Shown here one piece after another: positions 32,447-44,012 of a stretch of 64,000 nt of DNA. The notes under the pieces are model-generated. The model was given only the letters and a program-made list of their open reading frames with translations. It was not told where the DNA came from and ran no database searches. Source of the stretch: Romanomermis culicivorax (taxonomy: Eukaryota > Nematoda > Enoplea > Mermithida > Mermithidae); the NCBI GenBank assembly GCA_963922205.1, contig CAWUHX010000154.1:558001-622000 (forward strand), read 5' to 3'. The position numbers and the translations under genes were made by a program. Position 1 is the stretch's first letter, and each line of letters opens with the position of its first letter.

Positions 32447-33494
32447 CAGAGCACCCCATGGGGGGTATGGGGGGGGTGTTACCCCGGTCTTAGATTTGGA
32501 AATTCATTTACTACCCCCATAAAAACAGCTCACTACAGCCAAAAATTTTGGTAGACCTCATCCTCTCCTCAGTAGGTTATAGTAATTCGAGAAAAATTGC
32601 ACAATGTGTGCTTGAGAGGAATTACTCACTGGTCTTTTAGACACATTTACTGAGCAAATGATGATGGGAAAGTATGCAACTTCTGTGCCATATAGCGATT
32701 TTTAGGAAAGGATATCAGCACATTAATATATACTACTTGTAGGAAATCATTATATATATAATTGGGAGATCAAATAATGACATATGTATATGTGATTTAT
32801 CAAAAAATCGCCCCTTGGGAAGAAAAATATTATGTTCTTAAAATCCTTCCTCTTCATGCTCTCCTTTCCTTTTTCCCGCTTCTGCGTTGGGTCTTCTGTG
32901 CGCATATGGTTATATTTCTCCACCCAGCTGTGGCATACTTTCCTGCTATGAGTTGAGACATGCGAGGTCCGTTGACGTGGATCAGGAGTGGTATCTGGTT
33001 TCAAACTCGTGGTTCATAATCTGATGGGATTAATAATACTAAAGCCACATTCAGCATCAGCACTTTCAATTGGAAGCACTGTTCCAACCTTTATCAGTGA
33101 TGGAATAAGCCCATACTGCTGAAGATGCTGGTTCAAATAATGTTTCCAAAAGTATGTTGTGCCCGATTCTCGAAATGTGCAGGAATCAGTTGACACTACA
33201 ATGTTCAAAGTATGACTATTCTCTGCGTATAATTAGTGCATTCAAGTTGCATGATTGGGGGCTGGAAAAAGGGGGTTGAAATAGTAAATGGTGTTTGACC
33301 GTAAAAAGCGTAAAGTAGGGGCATTAATCATTTTTGTAAGTTGTAAGTGAGAATTGTTTTGTGGTGAGAGTACTACACCACCCCCTCAGCAGAAAAGTTG
33401 GGAGCAAAAAAAAGGTCACAGTATATTTCAAGTACTACCTTTGCAATTACAACGATTTTACCCCTACCTAGATTTTCGACCTTGGGGACCTCTG
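32447..33494 (-). mobile_element. hAT-type element (CAGAG family), right copy, with TSD
   Basis: Runs from CAGAGCACCCCATGGGG to CCTTGGGGACCTCTG and is flanked by AATGGCTC (32439-32446) and CATGGCTC (33495-33502), a near-exact 8-bp duplication. The first copy of the host repeat (about 13880, CCATGGCTCCTAATTGG) shows the empty site. A 176-bp internally deleted relative lies at 60977-61152. Confidence 0.85.
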
Positions 33495-33502
33495 CATGGC
33501 TC

Positions 33503-33690
33503 CAAATCGGCCTAAAAAAGCCTTGGGGAGGGAGTCGGAAAAAGTCGAAATGTTTCCCAAAAAAGGCACTTTTTTGCCAATTTTTTCTAATTTTTTTCAG
33601 TCTGGATGGGTTCCATTGAGTACATGGTTGGCCAAATTGGGGGGAGGGTTCCCCAATCTCCCCCCCCCCCCCAATTACAGGATTGCCGAT
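33503..33690. repeat. Short repeat with C/G homopolymer ends
   Basis: Contains GCCTTGGGGAGGGAGTCGG, AAAGTCGAAATGTTTCCC, GTTGGCCAAATTGGGG and a C14 run. The same parts occur in inverted order at 48425-48605. Non-coding; open frames through it are low-complexity artefacts. Confidence 0.5.
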
Positions 33691-34841
33691 GACAAATTGT
33701 TCTTGCAAAATTTGCACATGACTATGTATGGGCAAATCGATGATGCTGATTACGAATATGTCAGTAGTATTGCATGCAATCAAACATATTGATCAAAAAA
33801 GATAAACAGTGAGGTTTGCATTTTTATCAACGCTATACAGTTGATTGAAAAAGTTTGCACTTTACAGAATACACACACAATAGTCAATAGTTAACTTTGA
33901 GTCAGTGCAGTGTACATTATTTGGACGCTTTTGTTGTTAAATTTTTAATATGGCTAATAGTATACATGCTTTTCCCGATCTTTCTGATTTTAGGCTCAAA
34001 AATTTATATTTGGTCGCAGCCACAGTTCCTGAAGCTATTAAGTGGGCACAAGACCACAGCCTTTTGATACTTTTTGTTTATTTGCATGCAATACTACTGG
34101 CATATTCGTAATCAGCATCATCGATTTGCCCATAACAGAAACACAAATATGCAAATTTCGCAAAAAAATATCATAGGACACTCTGTTTACAGTTGGAATA
34201 TTCGACTTTATGGAAAACTACTAACATATTCGTTATCAGCGTCATCATTTTAGTGAGAAATTTGCTAATTTGGGAAAATTTTGGAAAAAAAATTTCGTAC
34301 CCCCTAAACTCCATAAGTGCCTAAAAATCTTATGCCAAAAGTATGATAAAAACGTAACTAAAGATACTTTCACCGCACTAATCTGCATCAATGTTTCTTT
34401 TTTCTCACCGGCCTTTTCCCCAAATGGGGGAAAGGGGTCCAAATTTTCCCTCCCATTTTCCCAAAATCGCCTTCTTCGCTTAAAAATGCTCATAGACGCT
34501 TTATTTAAGTGTCTTTGAGCTTTTTCAAACCTTCTGGTGTTTTTAGAGCCATTAATTCATTACTATTGGGGAAAAAATTGAAATTTTCGAGTTTGAAGTC
34601 TAATTTACAAACATTGTGGAACAAATTTTCCAGCAAACTATCCATGAGCAGGGTTGGGAAAAAACCCATTTTCAAAATTTCGGATTTGGGTTTTTTTGGA
34701 TTTTTTATGGGTTTTTAGGGTTTTTCTGGGTTTAATCAGGGTTTTTTTTATTTCAGAATTGTGGATCTGAATTAAGTATGAAACAAAAGCAAATGCAAAA
34801 TCTCTTAAGTTTTATTCTTCATAAAGCAAAACATTTTCAGA

Positions 34842-35078
34842 TCATTTTTCCTGATTTAAGTAAAAATACACAGATTCCTTATCATAACAAATAAAATCAT
34901 ATACTAATGCACCGTCAAGAAAATTTTTGGCATCGAATTTTATGAAGACTGGCATTTCGACCGACAAAGTTGACAATCGATTATGCAACTTCGTGTAAAC
35001 AAAGCCAAATGTTGAAAAATTATGATCTGATGACGCAGTTGACACCAAAATGGAAAACACCGGTTTATAACATGACAA
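34842..35078 (-). pseudogene. hAT transposase C-terminal (hATC) domain, remnant
   Basis: 78-codon frame with the hATC signature: SILVSTASSDHNFSTFGFVY region, then NRLSTLSVE and VFIKFDAK. In hAT transposases this dimerisation domain closes the protein. The catalytic Asp/Asp/Glu portions are not present. The conserved Glu of the usual SSER/E-like motif appears as SSDH here, unlike SSERIF in the 52638-52826 copy. Confidence 0.72.
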
Positions 35079-35157
35079 AAAAATTTTGCTTACTTGCCAT
35101 TATTAGTCTTAAAAAACGTATTCTTAAGGCATTTTTTTGTAACGAAGGTCACGTTTT

Positions 35158-36288
35158 GCTGATCAATCCAAGGGATTTTATATATATTGATTTTTGTAAA
35201 GCTTTTGATACTGTACCTCATGACATTCTCATTCAGAAGTTGATGAAGATCGGTATCCCCAGAATCTGTTTTGATTGGATTTATTCTTTCTTGAACAACC
35301 GTACCCAAAGAGTTAAAGTTAAGTGTGCCGTCTCAAAGTCATTGCCAGTAACTAGTGGAGTGCCCCAGGGTAGTGTCCTGGCACTTAGTCTATTTTTAAT
35401 CTATATAAATGATTTGTGTAAACTGAATCTTAATAGTGGATTGGTTCTTTTTGCAGATGATCTCAAAATTTTTAACCAATCAGTCAACTCAGTTATTTTA
35501 CAATCTGACCTAAACAACATTGATCTTTGGTCCAAAGAAAAAAAAGATTGAGTATAGCATTCAATAAATATAATGTTCTGCATCTTGGTAAAAACAATCG
35601 GTGTACAAATTACTATCTTGATGACAGTAATATACCAAGTACAATTACAGATGTAGGTGTTATAATTACTGGTACATTATCTAATGCTGCTCACTGTATC
35701 CATGTTTTCCGGAAAAGCTCTTTCACTGCAAAACTTCGTGGTTTCTCCAGTAGAAATAAAAATGTACTTACAAAGGCTTTCATTACTTATGTTAGACCTA
35801 TATTAGAATATGCCACAGTAGTTTGGAATCCTAATCTCTAGCAAGATATCAAAAGAATTGAGAAAGTTCAGCGGAGATTCACTAAGAGAATACTAGGTTA
35901 TGATACTACATTATCTTATGATGAACGTTTGAACTACCTGAGTTTAGAGCTATTAGACCTACGGCAGCTTCGTTTTGATCTTACTATGGTTTATAATATT
36001 GTCTATTTGTGCCAATTGATAACTTTTTCTCTATTGTTCATAATTCTAACCGTGCCAATAACTCGTTAAAACTGGTGTATTTTAAATATCATCATGATTT
36101 GTTGAAATATGAATTCTGTAGTCGGTTCTTTCTGATAGACTTAAAAAAGTAAATCTGATACCTTTCATAGAGGTGTAACTTAATTCACTAGTTTCTTTAG
36201 CTGTTACGCCTTTTACGTATATGTATTCCTTATATTTACTGCGTATTATTTTCGACCTAATAAATTATTATCATTATTATTATTATTA
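35158..36288 (+). pseudogene. 5'-truncated LINE with reverse transcriptase
   Basis: Frame from about 35172: IDFCKAFDTVPHDIL, TSGVPQGSVLALSLF and the catalytic FADD (35452-35463), ending at TGA 35549. A second frame (35550-35838) carries KYNVLHLG and AFITYVRPILEYATVVWNP, then TAG, and LSYDERLNYL in the following sequence. It ends in an ATT-repeat tail (36262-36290). It differs from the LINE at 27806-31925 in tail and sequence. It replaced about 400 bp of the host hAT element. Confidence 0.85.
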
Positions 36289-36772
36289 TGAGTGCTCAGG
36301 ACCCATGAGCTGTAAAATCTGTCTAGTATTCAGATAAACTACCGAATCAAATCAACTTCAGCCAAAAGACAATTTAAACATAAGTTAAATTTATTGAATA
36401 TGAATCTTCAGCTTTTCGATTAGAATAACAACTCAACAGAACAGTCATAGGAACCGAATCCAATAGCACTAAAATGTCTCCGAAATTGAGAATTTACGAT
36501 AGCATTTGATTTGTTTGTTGTGTTGTGTGATCTCATCTCGAATCTGTTGTCATGTCAGTGTTGCAGGAACTGAAGTTGGCTCAACTCTCAATTTGATTGT
36601 TAAATCAGGAAGAAACTTGTATTCCTGAGAACAAAATGGTAAAAATGAATTTTTTCTTATAAAACCCAAAAACCGAGAAATATCCAATTTTTCAACCCAA
36701 AAAAATCCTTGTCCATGAGCATAATGACTTTGAATTACATGAAAAATCGACGGTCAAGTCTTATATGATGAG

Positions 36773-38029
36773 CAGGGTTTTTTTTGCACAGGCCAGGTTG
36801 CAATGTGCAACTTGGGGAAAAATTTTGGTTGCACAGGTAAATTTTTGGTTGCCCACTCTATAATCGATAACTTTGCTTGAATTTAGCAGACAAACCATCG
36901 CAAATCAGTTTTGTTGTATTTTATCCGATCAGCGTCGGTTGTAGGCATTTAAAACCCAATTTTCTGAGTTTTGGAGAGAAAATGAAAAGATTAATATGAC
37001 TAGACTAGAGTAATTTGTTCGGCGCCCAGCGCCGAAATTTTTTTCTGAACTGCAATATCCTAGAACGCTGGGAAATGAATTCCCAGACAGAAGACTTGAT
37101 TTCTCAGTGAATTTTCTTTTCAGTCGGACAAACTAAAATTCAAAAAATAGGCAAGCAACTAACAATTTGTATCTTTCAACCCTACATTTAATTGCGGGGG
37201 TAAGTGCTATGGGAACCTCCTAGAAATCGTCAACCATATGGCTAGCTATTGGGCGACCGCCCCCCAACATTTTCCAATCCTATGGCTAGCCATATGATAG
37301 CCATTGGCACCCCCATACTCTTGGTCGGAAAAACACTGAAAAATGTCAATTTTAGAACAAAAATGGTCAAAAATGTTTCTTCGGCGCTTCGCGCTATGAA
37401 TACATTTTTTCAGTCTTTTTAGAAAAAATTACCATTTTTTCAACTATTTTTCCGACCTTTTTAGTGGAAAAATCGATTTTTTTTCTTGTGGGACCCCTTT
37501 CTCCCAAAATTTAGGAAATTACTGACCCCCGTCCGAAAAAAGTCGCCCGACCACCCCTCAGACTTCGGGGCCCCTTTACATGTATGCTTTCAACGGGCAA
37601 AAATTTCTAGCATTGTTTTACACTGAAAATGTTTTTATCATATGAAAGTAAAAATTTTTATGAAGATCGCAAAAAGATTTTGGGAAAATGACCGAGAAAA
37701 ATGTTAGTCTTCGTCGAATTCGTCGAAAAACAATACAGGATCAAACATTTATCCCTAATATGTTGGTAATTAGAATCTATAAGCACTACCTAGAATGACA
37801 TTTTCTAACCATGCACTTGAATAATATAAAAAATTAAAAATGAATTGGCGCGAAGTGCCGGAAAATTTTTACTTTTTTCCATTTTAGAACGCATAAAAAT
37901 GTATCTCCGGACAGAAAACCCTATAACCTGGTCAAAAGGGCGGTCAGGCTTGAAGTTGCACTGTGCAACTAGGCAGAAAAAATTTGGTGCACAGCCCGAA
38001 ATTTGGTTGCTGTGTACAAAAAAACCCTG
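36773..38029. mobile_element. CAGGGTTTTTT-family repeat, copy 3
   Basis: Begins CAGGGTTTTTTTTGCACAGG and ends GTGTACAAAAAAACCCTG, i.e. inverted CAGGGTTTTTT ends with GTTGCAC/GTGCAAC words inside each. Contains CGGCGCCCAGCGCCG and a GGCGCGAAGTGCCGG hairpin, and a nested TATGGGGGTCCC-family repeat at 37190-37595. The termini look hAT-like but no 8-bp duplication is visible. Confidence 0.65.
37190..37595. repeat. TATGGGGGTCCC-family repeat, copy 2 (inverted)
   Basis: Inverted counterpart of 22595-22985: ATGGCTAGCCATATG words, TTTGGTCGG, CGGCGCTTCGCGC at 37381-37394, and the CCCCTTTACATGTATG end. Nested in the surrounding repeat. Confidence 0.65.
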
Positions 38030-38369
38030 AGTACATCACAGTAGCCAAATTGCGGGCCGTGCAGCAACCAGGTTTCTTTGCACTGGCCAAATTGCTATGT
38101 ACGACTTGCGGAAGGATTTTGGTTGCACAGATGAATTTATGGTTGTTCACTCTAACATGAAAAAATCGCATAATTTTATCAGAAAAACTATGAAAAGCTA
38201 GTTTTCATTCGATTCGCGTCGGTTTCAGGCTATTAAAACCCAATTTTCTGAATTTTGGAGGATAGACGTTTTCCCAGTTCGAATACGTTTAGCATTGAGG
38301 CCGACTTTAGTGCCTATGCTGGGAAAATGGAAAGATTTCGTTTACCATTTAATTTTTTATAGTTTTCAT

Positions 38370-39046
38370 CAGTGTTTTTTTGCACTGTGCAAAACTTTTT
38401 CCGCTTGTGCAAAACTTTTTTTTCAGGTTTTTTGCACCGTGCAAAAAATATTTATCAATTGTGGAAAAAAATTTGGTGTTTTCATATAGAAAAGATACCT
38501 TTTGGTGCATTTTGGTAGACCCAAATTTCAAAATTTTCCGGCGCTTCGCGCCGGTTATAAGTTTGAAAATCATTATTATTTATTGTCATGGTCAGGCGCG
38601 ACTTTTAGCGTGTCTACCTTCACTTATCACTAATTTTCAATAGTTTTCGTCGTCTTAAACGTATTATTTCATGTCTAATTAGCGATCTTCAATTATCATA
38701 ATATTTGATGAAGGAAGATCCCCATTTTTCCTTCATACATTTTTTGAGAAAGATCAACACATCAACTTGGTGCGTTTCAGAAGGTAATAATCTCAAAATT
38801 TTCCGGCGCTTCTCGCCGGTTATAGCTTTAATAATCATTAGTATGTATTACATAGCTCAGACGCGGCTTTCAGAATGTCTTCCTTCACCTATCATGTAAT
38901 GTATAATAGTTTTCATCATCCCAAACGTATTATCTCATGTTGTACCAAAAAACCCTGTTTATAGCACAATAAAATTTTTCGGCGTGCTAAACTTTTTTGG
39001 TGATTTTTTTGCACCGTGCAAAAGAGCTCGTGCAAAAAAAACACTG
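38370..39046. mobile_element. Non-autonomous hAT-type element (GTGCAAAA family)
   Basis: CAGTGTTTTTTTGCACTGTG at the left and CGTGCAAAAAAAACACTG at the right, flanked by GTTTTCAT and ATTTTCAT (7 of 8 match). Subterminal GTGCAAAA words recur. Two GC hairpins (38538-38554 and 38803-38819), each beside AAAATTTT, lie in the interior together with two copies of a TTATAA...CAGGCGCGACTTTTAGCG-type block. No transposase. Confidence 0.8.
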
Positions 39047-40324
39047 ATTTTCATCATATCAAACGTTATTATCTCATGTTTTAAATGGTAATTTTCAATA
39101 TTTTGTCTTCGTAATTAACGAAGATCCGCATTTTTTCTTTGGCATAATTTTTTTAAAAGATCAACATGTGAACTTCCTAAACGTCTTGGAGCGATTGTTC
39201 CTTCCTTAACATAAATTGAATCAAAAATCTTCATGGAAGTATTTTTGGAAAATTTCTACTCTTCTTAACAATAGTTTTTCGGCCAAATTTGTGAAAGTTA
39301 ACGAATAAATTACTAGTTTAAAAATTTTTTAAATGATAAATTTCTAAAAAATACGATCTTAGAACAGATTATCAAAATTTAATTTTTGGAATAAATGTAT
39401 GAAAACTGATCTTCCAGTGTCGCAGAATTTTTAAAAGAAAGCTATGTCTGCGGTTCCAGCCGGAGTTTTTTCGTTCCGGTCGATCCGTACTATCCCACCC
39501 ATTTTCGTACAATTATTATCTCCTTTAGGTAGCTCAAAATACAATACATCGTTAAAGTTCGAACATGCTTGCTCACTCTAAAATTGATAAATTTACTTCA
39601 CTTTTATCAGAAAAACGACTAAACGTTTAAAATGCATTTTCCGCTATTTCTTCTGCAACCATAAATGACCGATCGTGAAGAAAGGTTTCCGAATTTCGGT
39701 AGCAGACATTCCATCTTTTAATCGAAGGTCGTTGATGCCGGCGTGTAGCGCCAGAGAATTTTCTAAATTTCAATACTTATGTCGGAAAATGCCAGTTTTC
39801 AACATTTATTTAATACAAAAATTAGGCACGCACCCGATAGTTCCGATTCCTCACACAAAAAAACATGTATCATTTTTCTGCGCTGATGATGTTTGAATCG
39901 TATTCCAAATGGCAAGTTAATGTTCACGAAACGATTAAATATTCAAACTCTGCAAAAGGATCGAGGAAAATCTTGATTTTTTTCAATTATGTCGAGAAAC
40001 GATACATTCATCCATGATGTGTTGAAGTTCAAAACCTATAAATAGGAGATAAGACGACGTTTTCCAACCGCGAACTATAGAAATAACATGCAAAATTGCA
40101 AATCATTTAAACCCGGCGTGAAGCGCTGGAAAATTTTCAGCATTTTTTGTTTTAAGACGCATGAAAATGAATTTCCGGACAGGAAATCCTATAACTCAAT
40201 CAAAAGAATCGTCACGCTTTAGGTTGCACGGTGCATCAAAAAATCCGGAACGTACGCAAGACTCTGTAAAAGTTTTCTGCACCACCCCACAAAAGTCCGT
40301 CTGGTACGGAAAAAAACCCTGGTT
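39047..40324. repeat. Diverged copy of the CAGGGTTTTTT-family, not fully resolved
   Basis: 39560-39660 matches the CACTCTAAAATTGATAAATT block, 39735-39780 carries GCCGGCGTGTAGCGCC, and 40105-40230 matches the GGCGTGAAGCGC...ATGAATTTCCGGACAGGAAA block of the family. It ends near GGAAAAAAACCCTGG (40322). Strongly diverged, no coding capacity. Confidence 0.45.
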
Positions 40325-40660
40325 CTAGCTATGCTTTTTTGAGCTCTCACTTATCATCGTAAGAGCTTTAACGGTTCATTTCTCATGTAACTCAAAGTCA
40401 TTATGCTATTGGATAGTTTACTGGAAAGTGTGTTTCGCAATGCTTGTAAATCAGACTTCAAACTCGAAAATTTCTATTTCTTCTTCAATTTTAACGAATT
40501 AACGGCTCTAAAAACATCAGAAGATTTATAAAAGCTCAAAAATACGTAAATAAAGCGCCTATGAGGATTTTTAAGTGAAAAAACAACCTGGGGAAAATGG
40601 GGAAAAAATTTTTTGACCCCTTTCCCCACTTGGGGGAAAACGGGGGGGGGGGGAACTGTG
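40325..40660 (-). repeat. GAGCCATTAATTCATT-family repeat, inverted copy
   Basis: Inverted match to 34400-36760 without the hAT insertion: GTAACTCAAAGTCATTATGC, then AGACTTCAAACTCGAAAATT, then TAAATAAAGCGCCTATGAGG. It gives the unoccupied site for the hAT at 34649-36711. A C4/G12 run follows at about 40625-40655. Confidence 0.6.
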
Positions 40661-40674
40661 TCTATGATCCTTGC

Positions 40675-41320
40675 CAGTGTTTTTTTGTGCCCATAAATTT
40701 GTGTAGATTGGCAGAATAGGGCTGAAAATGTGTGCCGATAGCACGAGAATTTTTTCGACAAAGGCTACTGAAGTTTGGGAAAATGTTTTGGACTAAATAT
40801 CTGATAAAAATGTAATTCAAGCTTCATTTTGCGCAAAACAATCGTGCCCACCTTCTTTTTCATCTATTTAGGTCAGCGAAGTGAAGAGAACAGTCGGGGA
40901 CAAACGGTTTCTGATTGAAAAAGAAATGGGATGCTGCAGGAATTCAGAGATCTCCATTAAATTGCCCAGGAAGTTTATATTTTCCTTTCATTTTCGGCTG
41001 CGAATTTTTTTTAACAACATGTAAAGATTGACAGTGTCTGTAATTGATTACTTCTGCATAAATTTTTTGTCGAAAAATTGTGCCAACAATGTCAATTTTT
41101 CTATTAGAATGAAACACAAAAAAGAATAGTAATTTCAGTTCCAAGTCCCACTCAAAATAAACAGAGGAAGTGTAGAATTTCTTTTCATTTATCATTCATT
41201 GACAACCTATAAGTTTGCTGCGATAATACAAATATACTATTCAGTGAAAAATTGCTCGCGTTCGGGCCCAGTAAAAGCCTATTTACATTGACTAGGTGAA
41301 GTGACGAGAAAATTTTGCGG
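40675..41320 (+). mobile_element. GTGCC-family hAT-type element, copy with missing right end
   Basis: Starts CAGTGTTTTTTTGTGCCCAT and follows copy 1 through the central GGAAGTT...TTCATTTTCGGCTGCGAATT and CTCGCGTTCGGGCCC blocks. The match fades near 41320 before the terminal inverted repeat. Confidence 0.6.
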
Positions 41321-41933
41321 TTCCAGCCACCATTTTTTTGCGAAGATTTCTTCCACATGAGAACCATTCTCCAAAAATTTTTCCCATTTAAGACACGATT
41401 CATAGACCTTCCCTATGATAAGTTGAAAATTAATCATATCTCAAAATAAGATATTTTGGGTAGTTTCATGCGAAGAGTTAAGTTATTCCGTTTTACGGTA
41501 CCAAAAAAGTGTATCTCGGTGGGTTTAGAACTTAAAAATCCGGAATTTTTTGATCCTTTGTGCCGATCATTTTAATTGGCCTACATTTGATCGAGCATAG
41601 GCTTTGAGAAATCTATTGTCATACACGAAATTAATATTCACTTTCTACGTAATTTACCCGATCAAACAACAAACAAATTTCATTGTTCAAGGGGTAAATT
41701 CCCCAAAACTCATCCTATTCAGACTAACTTGTTAACGTTGAAGTAGATCGTGGAAGAATTTTATCCGCGATTCCTCTTTTCAGATACTGAACATGAAAAT
41801 TTTCAAGATATTCAGTTTTAACTTATTGCTATAAAAAATTGCTTTCTTTTACATCATAATTCATAATCATATTGGAAGGGTAATATCGCTAGAATTCTTT
41901 CTATATTGATTCTTATTTACATATAGCTCGAAA

Positions 41934-43822
41934 ATGTCCGGTCGACCTGCATCATCCGTAGCAGAAAAAGCTTTCAAATATTTGCGTAATAGTCCTCGCG
42001 TTAGCGCGTATCAGGTTAAAGATAACCCAGGCGCGTTTACGAAAGTAAATTGATCATTTTTATTCTCATCCTATTGAGGTGTAATTGTATTTAATATTCT
42101 TCCTCAACCATTTGGAATACTAAAAATTTTCCTTAGGCAAGACAAGTCAAGTCGAACCATAACAAAGCTGGTCAGTCCCACAGAGAATTGCAGGGTGCTG
42201 GTAAGCCGCCATTAGGCTGGATATATGGTGACTGGTATCGATCGTTTTTCCAAATTTGGCCTTCGGATTTGAGTTATAATGCTTTTATACAGTAAGCGAT
42301 GAATACCGAAAGTCAATTTTTTGTTCACTTGTATTCATTTTCAGCATTCGTCGTGAATATCCGCCTCTCAGTTTATTAGAGTTGCAGCGATTGATAGATC
42401 TGGGTTATATCGATACAACTAAACCGATAGATTTAACCACTTTGTGCAACACGAAACAATATACGTGCGATCCTGGCCAAAGGCAATTCGGAGTGCAACT
42501 AACAGATCAGGTTAGTCTTAAATTTATATAAATAAGTTTAAACGAAATTCTAGGGATGTGCCGGTTAACCGAAACCGTGAAAACCGTCATTTTTCCGAAA
42601 CCAAAACCGTGAAACTCTAAATTGGAAAACCAAAACCGAAATCGGGATTTTGGGGTGAATTTTACGGTTTTCACAGTTGTCTACATAGTTTTAAAAATAA
42701 GGTATAAGAAATTTTTATAGAAGATAATTGTCATAAGTTATATCGTATATACCTGATAAAGTATAAGAGATAAAAAAGGAGATAAAAATAATGCTGATGC
42801 AATGAAAACTTTATTCAATAACAGACCCCTTTGCACAAAATCTAAGTTCTTTATTATTTGAAAAATTCAATGAAATTATGTTTCAAAAATAATAGCTTCT
42901 CTACTAATGTATCTGAAATATGATTTCGTAATGGCTGAAAGATGATTTCCACACGACTGAATAGCTGTCCTGAAAGTACACTCGTGGCTTTTTCTTCCAC
43001 TACATGAACTAGTCACCTGTCTTACTCCCCTTATATCAGATCTACTTATGCGTATGCTCCGAAGTGTATTCCCTTTCTGAATTTTCTCTGATACGTTATG
43101 TCATTATTAGGCGTTACGATATGTTGTTTTTAGGGTGCGGACATTTTTGCTGCTAAAATAAATATTGAAGTCCAATGGGCCAGCGAAGCAGCCATCGCTG
43201 CTGTAGAAAGAAATGGCGGTAAAATAACTTGCGCCTACTTCGACCCCATTTCTTTAGACGCTTTAATCGATCCGATGAAATTTTTCGAACGCGGTGAACC
43301 AATCCCCAAAAGATCCTTTCCGCCTATGGAAATAATACATTATTATATTGGTAAATAAACCTTGATATCGATTACATTGTAAATTTCTGAGTTGAAGAAG
43401 TTCTTGACTGACAAATGTTAATTTTCAGTTTTTTTGAATACTTATTTCCAAGCGATCCGTAAAACCCATGTTCTGAAAAATATTGGACTCTTGTTTATGC
43501 CAGGAATAAGAATTTATCTGATCGAAGGCTTAGAGTTCTCAATTCAATATTTGGATATTTTAATATTTTTCTAGACCCTCGTCTTAGAGGATATCTTTGC
43601 GATCCGTCGAAATTAGAAAGTGCCAAAATCGAACTCTCACAAAAATACGGTTACAAATTGCCGGACATTCGTCAAGATCCCGATTACGATTCTTTATTCG
43701 GCCCATCTAAAGATCCTTTGCAAGTTTTTTATGGCTTACAACCCGGTTGGGTTGTTAATATGAAAGACAGCAGCATATTGAAACCAAAAGATGAAGATTT
43801 GGTTTCTTATTATAACTCTTAA
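41934..43822 (+). CDS. MRPL15: Mitochondrial ribosomal protein L15, five exons, complete
   Basis: Exons 41934-42044, 42137-42291, 42345-42510, 43134-43350 and 43575-43822 join in phase to 298 residues, close to the ~296 of animal MRPL15. Seen: N-terminal ALDLLRNLPRVS-like segment ([16 protein letters not shown]), a K/G-rich rRNA-binding part in exon 2 ([17 protein letters not shown]), [19 protein letters not shown] in exon 3, [20 protein letters not shown] in exon 4, and [13 protein letters not shown] with [11 protein letters not shown] at the C-terminus. It is a component of the large mitoribosomal subunit and would be imported into mitochondria. Introns are 53-623 bp; intron 3 holds a hAT-like fragment. 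The next gene starts 192 bp downstream. Confidence 0.95.
42552..42720. repeat. hAT-like MITE fragment in MRPL15 intron 3
   Basis: TAGGGATGTGCCGGTTAACC is a typical hAT-style terminus, followed by AACCGTGAAAACCG and AAACCAAAACCG iterations. No inverted partner is evident in the intron. Confidence 0.45.
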
Positions 43823-44012
43823 TTTTAGGATACAAGATTGTAAAAGTATTTGTTTTTTTCTATCGTTAGTTTTCTGTGAAATTGATGAATAGAAAATTAC
43901 GTTTCAGCTTGTTTTCACTTTTTTTAAAGGGTTTTTTACCCGCTCGAATATTGTCGCTATTTTCTCCCGTTTCGGTCATCTTTAGAATCGATTCATTCTG
44001 TTTTACTTTCAG

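Larger units (their letters stand above)
34649..36711. mobile_element. hAT element remnant (GGGTT family), copy 2, with TSD
   Basis: Starts CAGGGTTGGGAAAAAACCC and ends AAAAAAATCCTTG, flanked by exact TCCATGAG on both sides (34641-34648 and 36712-36719). Carries a hATC remnant (34842-35078, minus) and a nested LINE fragment (35158-36288). Confidence 0.88.
34240..36772. repeat. Dispersed repeat (GAGCCATTAATTCATT family), split copy
   Basis: Non-coding repeat with a CCCCAAATGGGGGAAAGGGG-type fold, a GCTTAAAAATGCTCATAGAC GCTTTATTTAAGTG block and GTTTTTAGAGCCATTAATTC. It is interrupted at 34649-36711 by a hAT element and ends after GACGGTCAAGTC. Copies: 40325-40660 (inverted) and 54130-54600. 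Both show the unoccupied hAT site. Confidence 0.65.

Noticed and set aside
33398-33792. Overlapping frames of 136 and 98 codons as genes
   Set aside because: They cross the end of the CAGAG-family element (33494) and a C14 run, and match repeat copies elsewhere.
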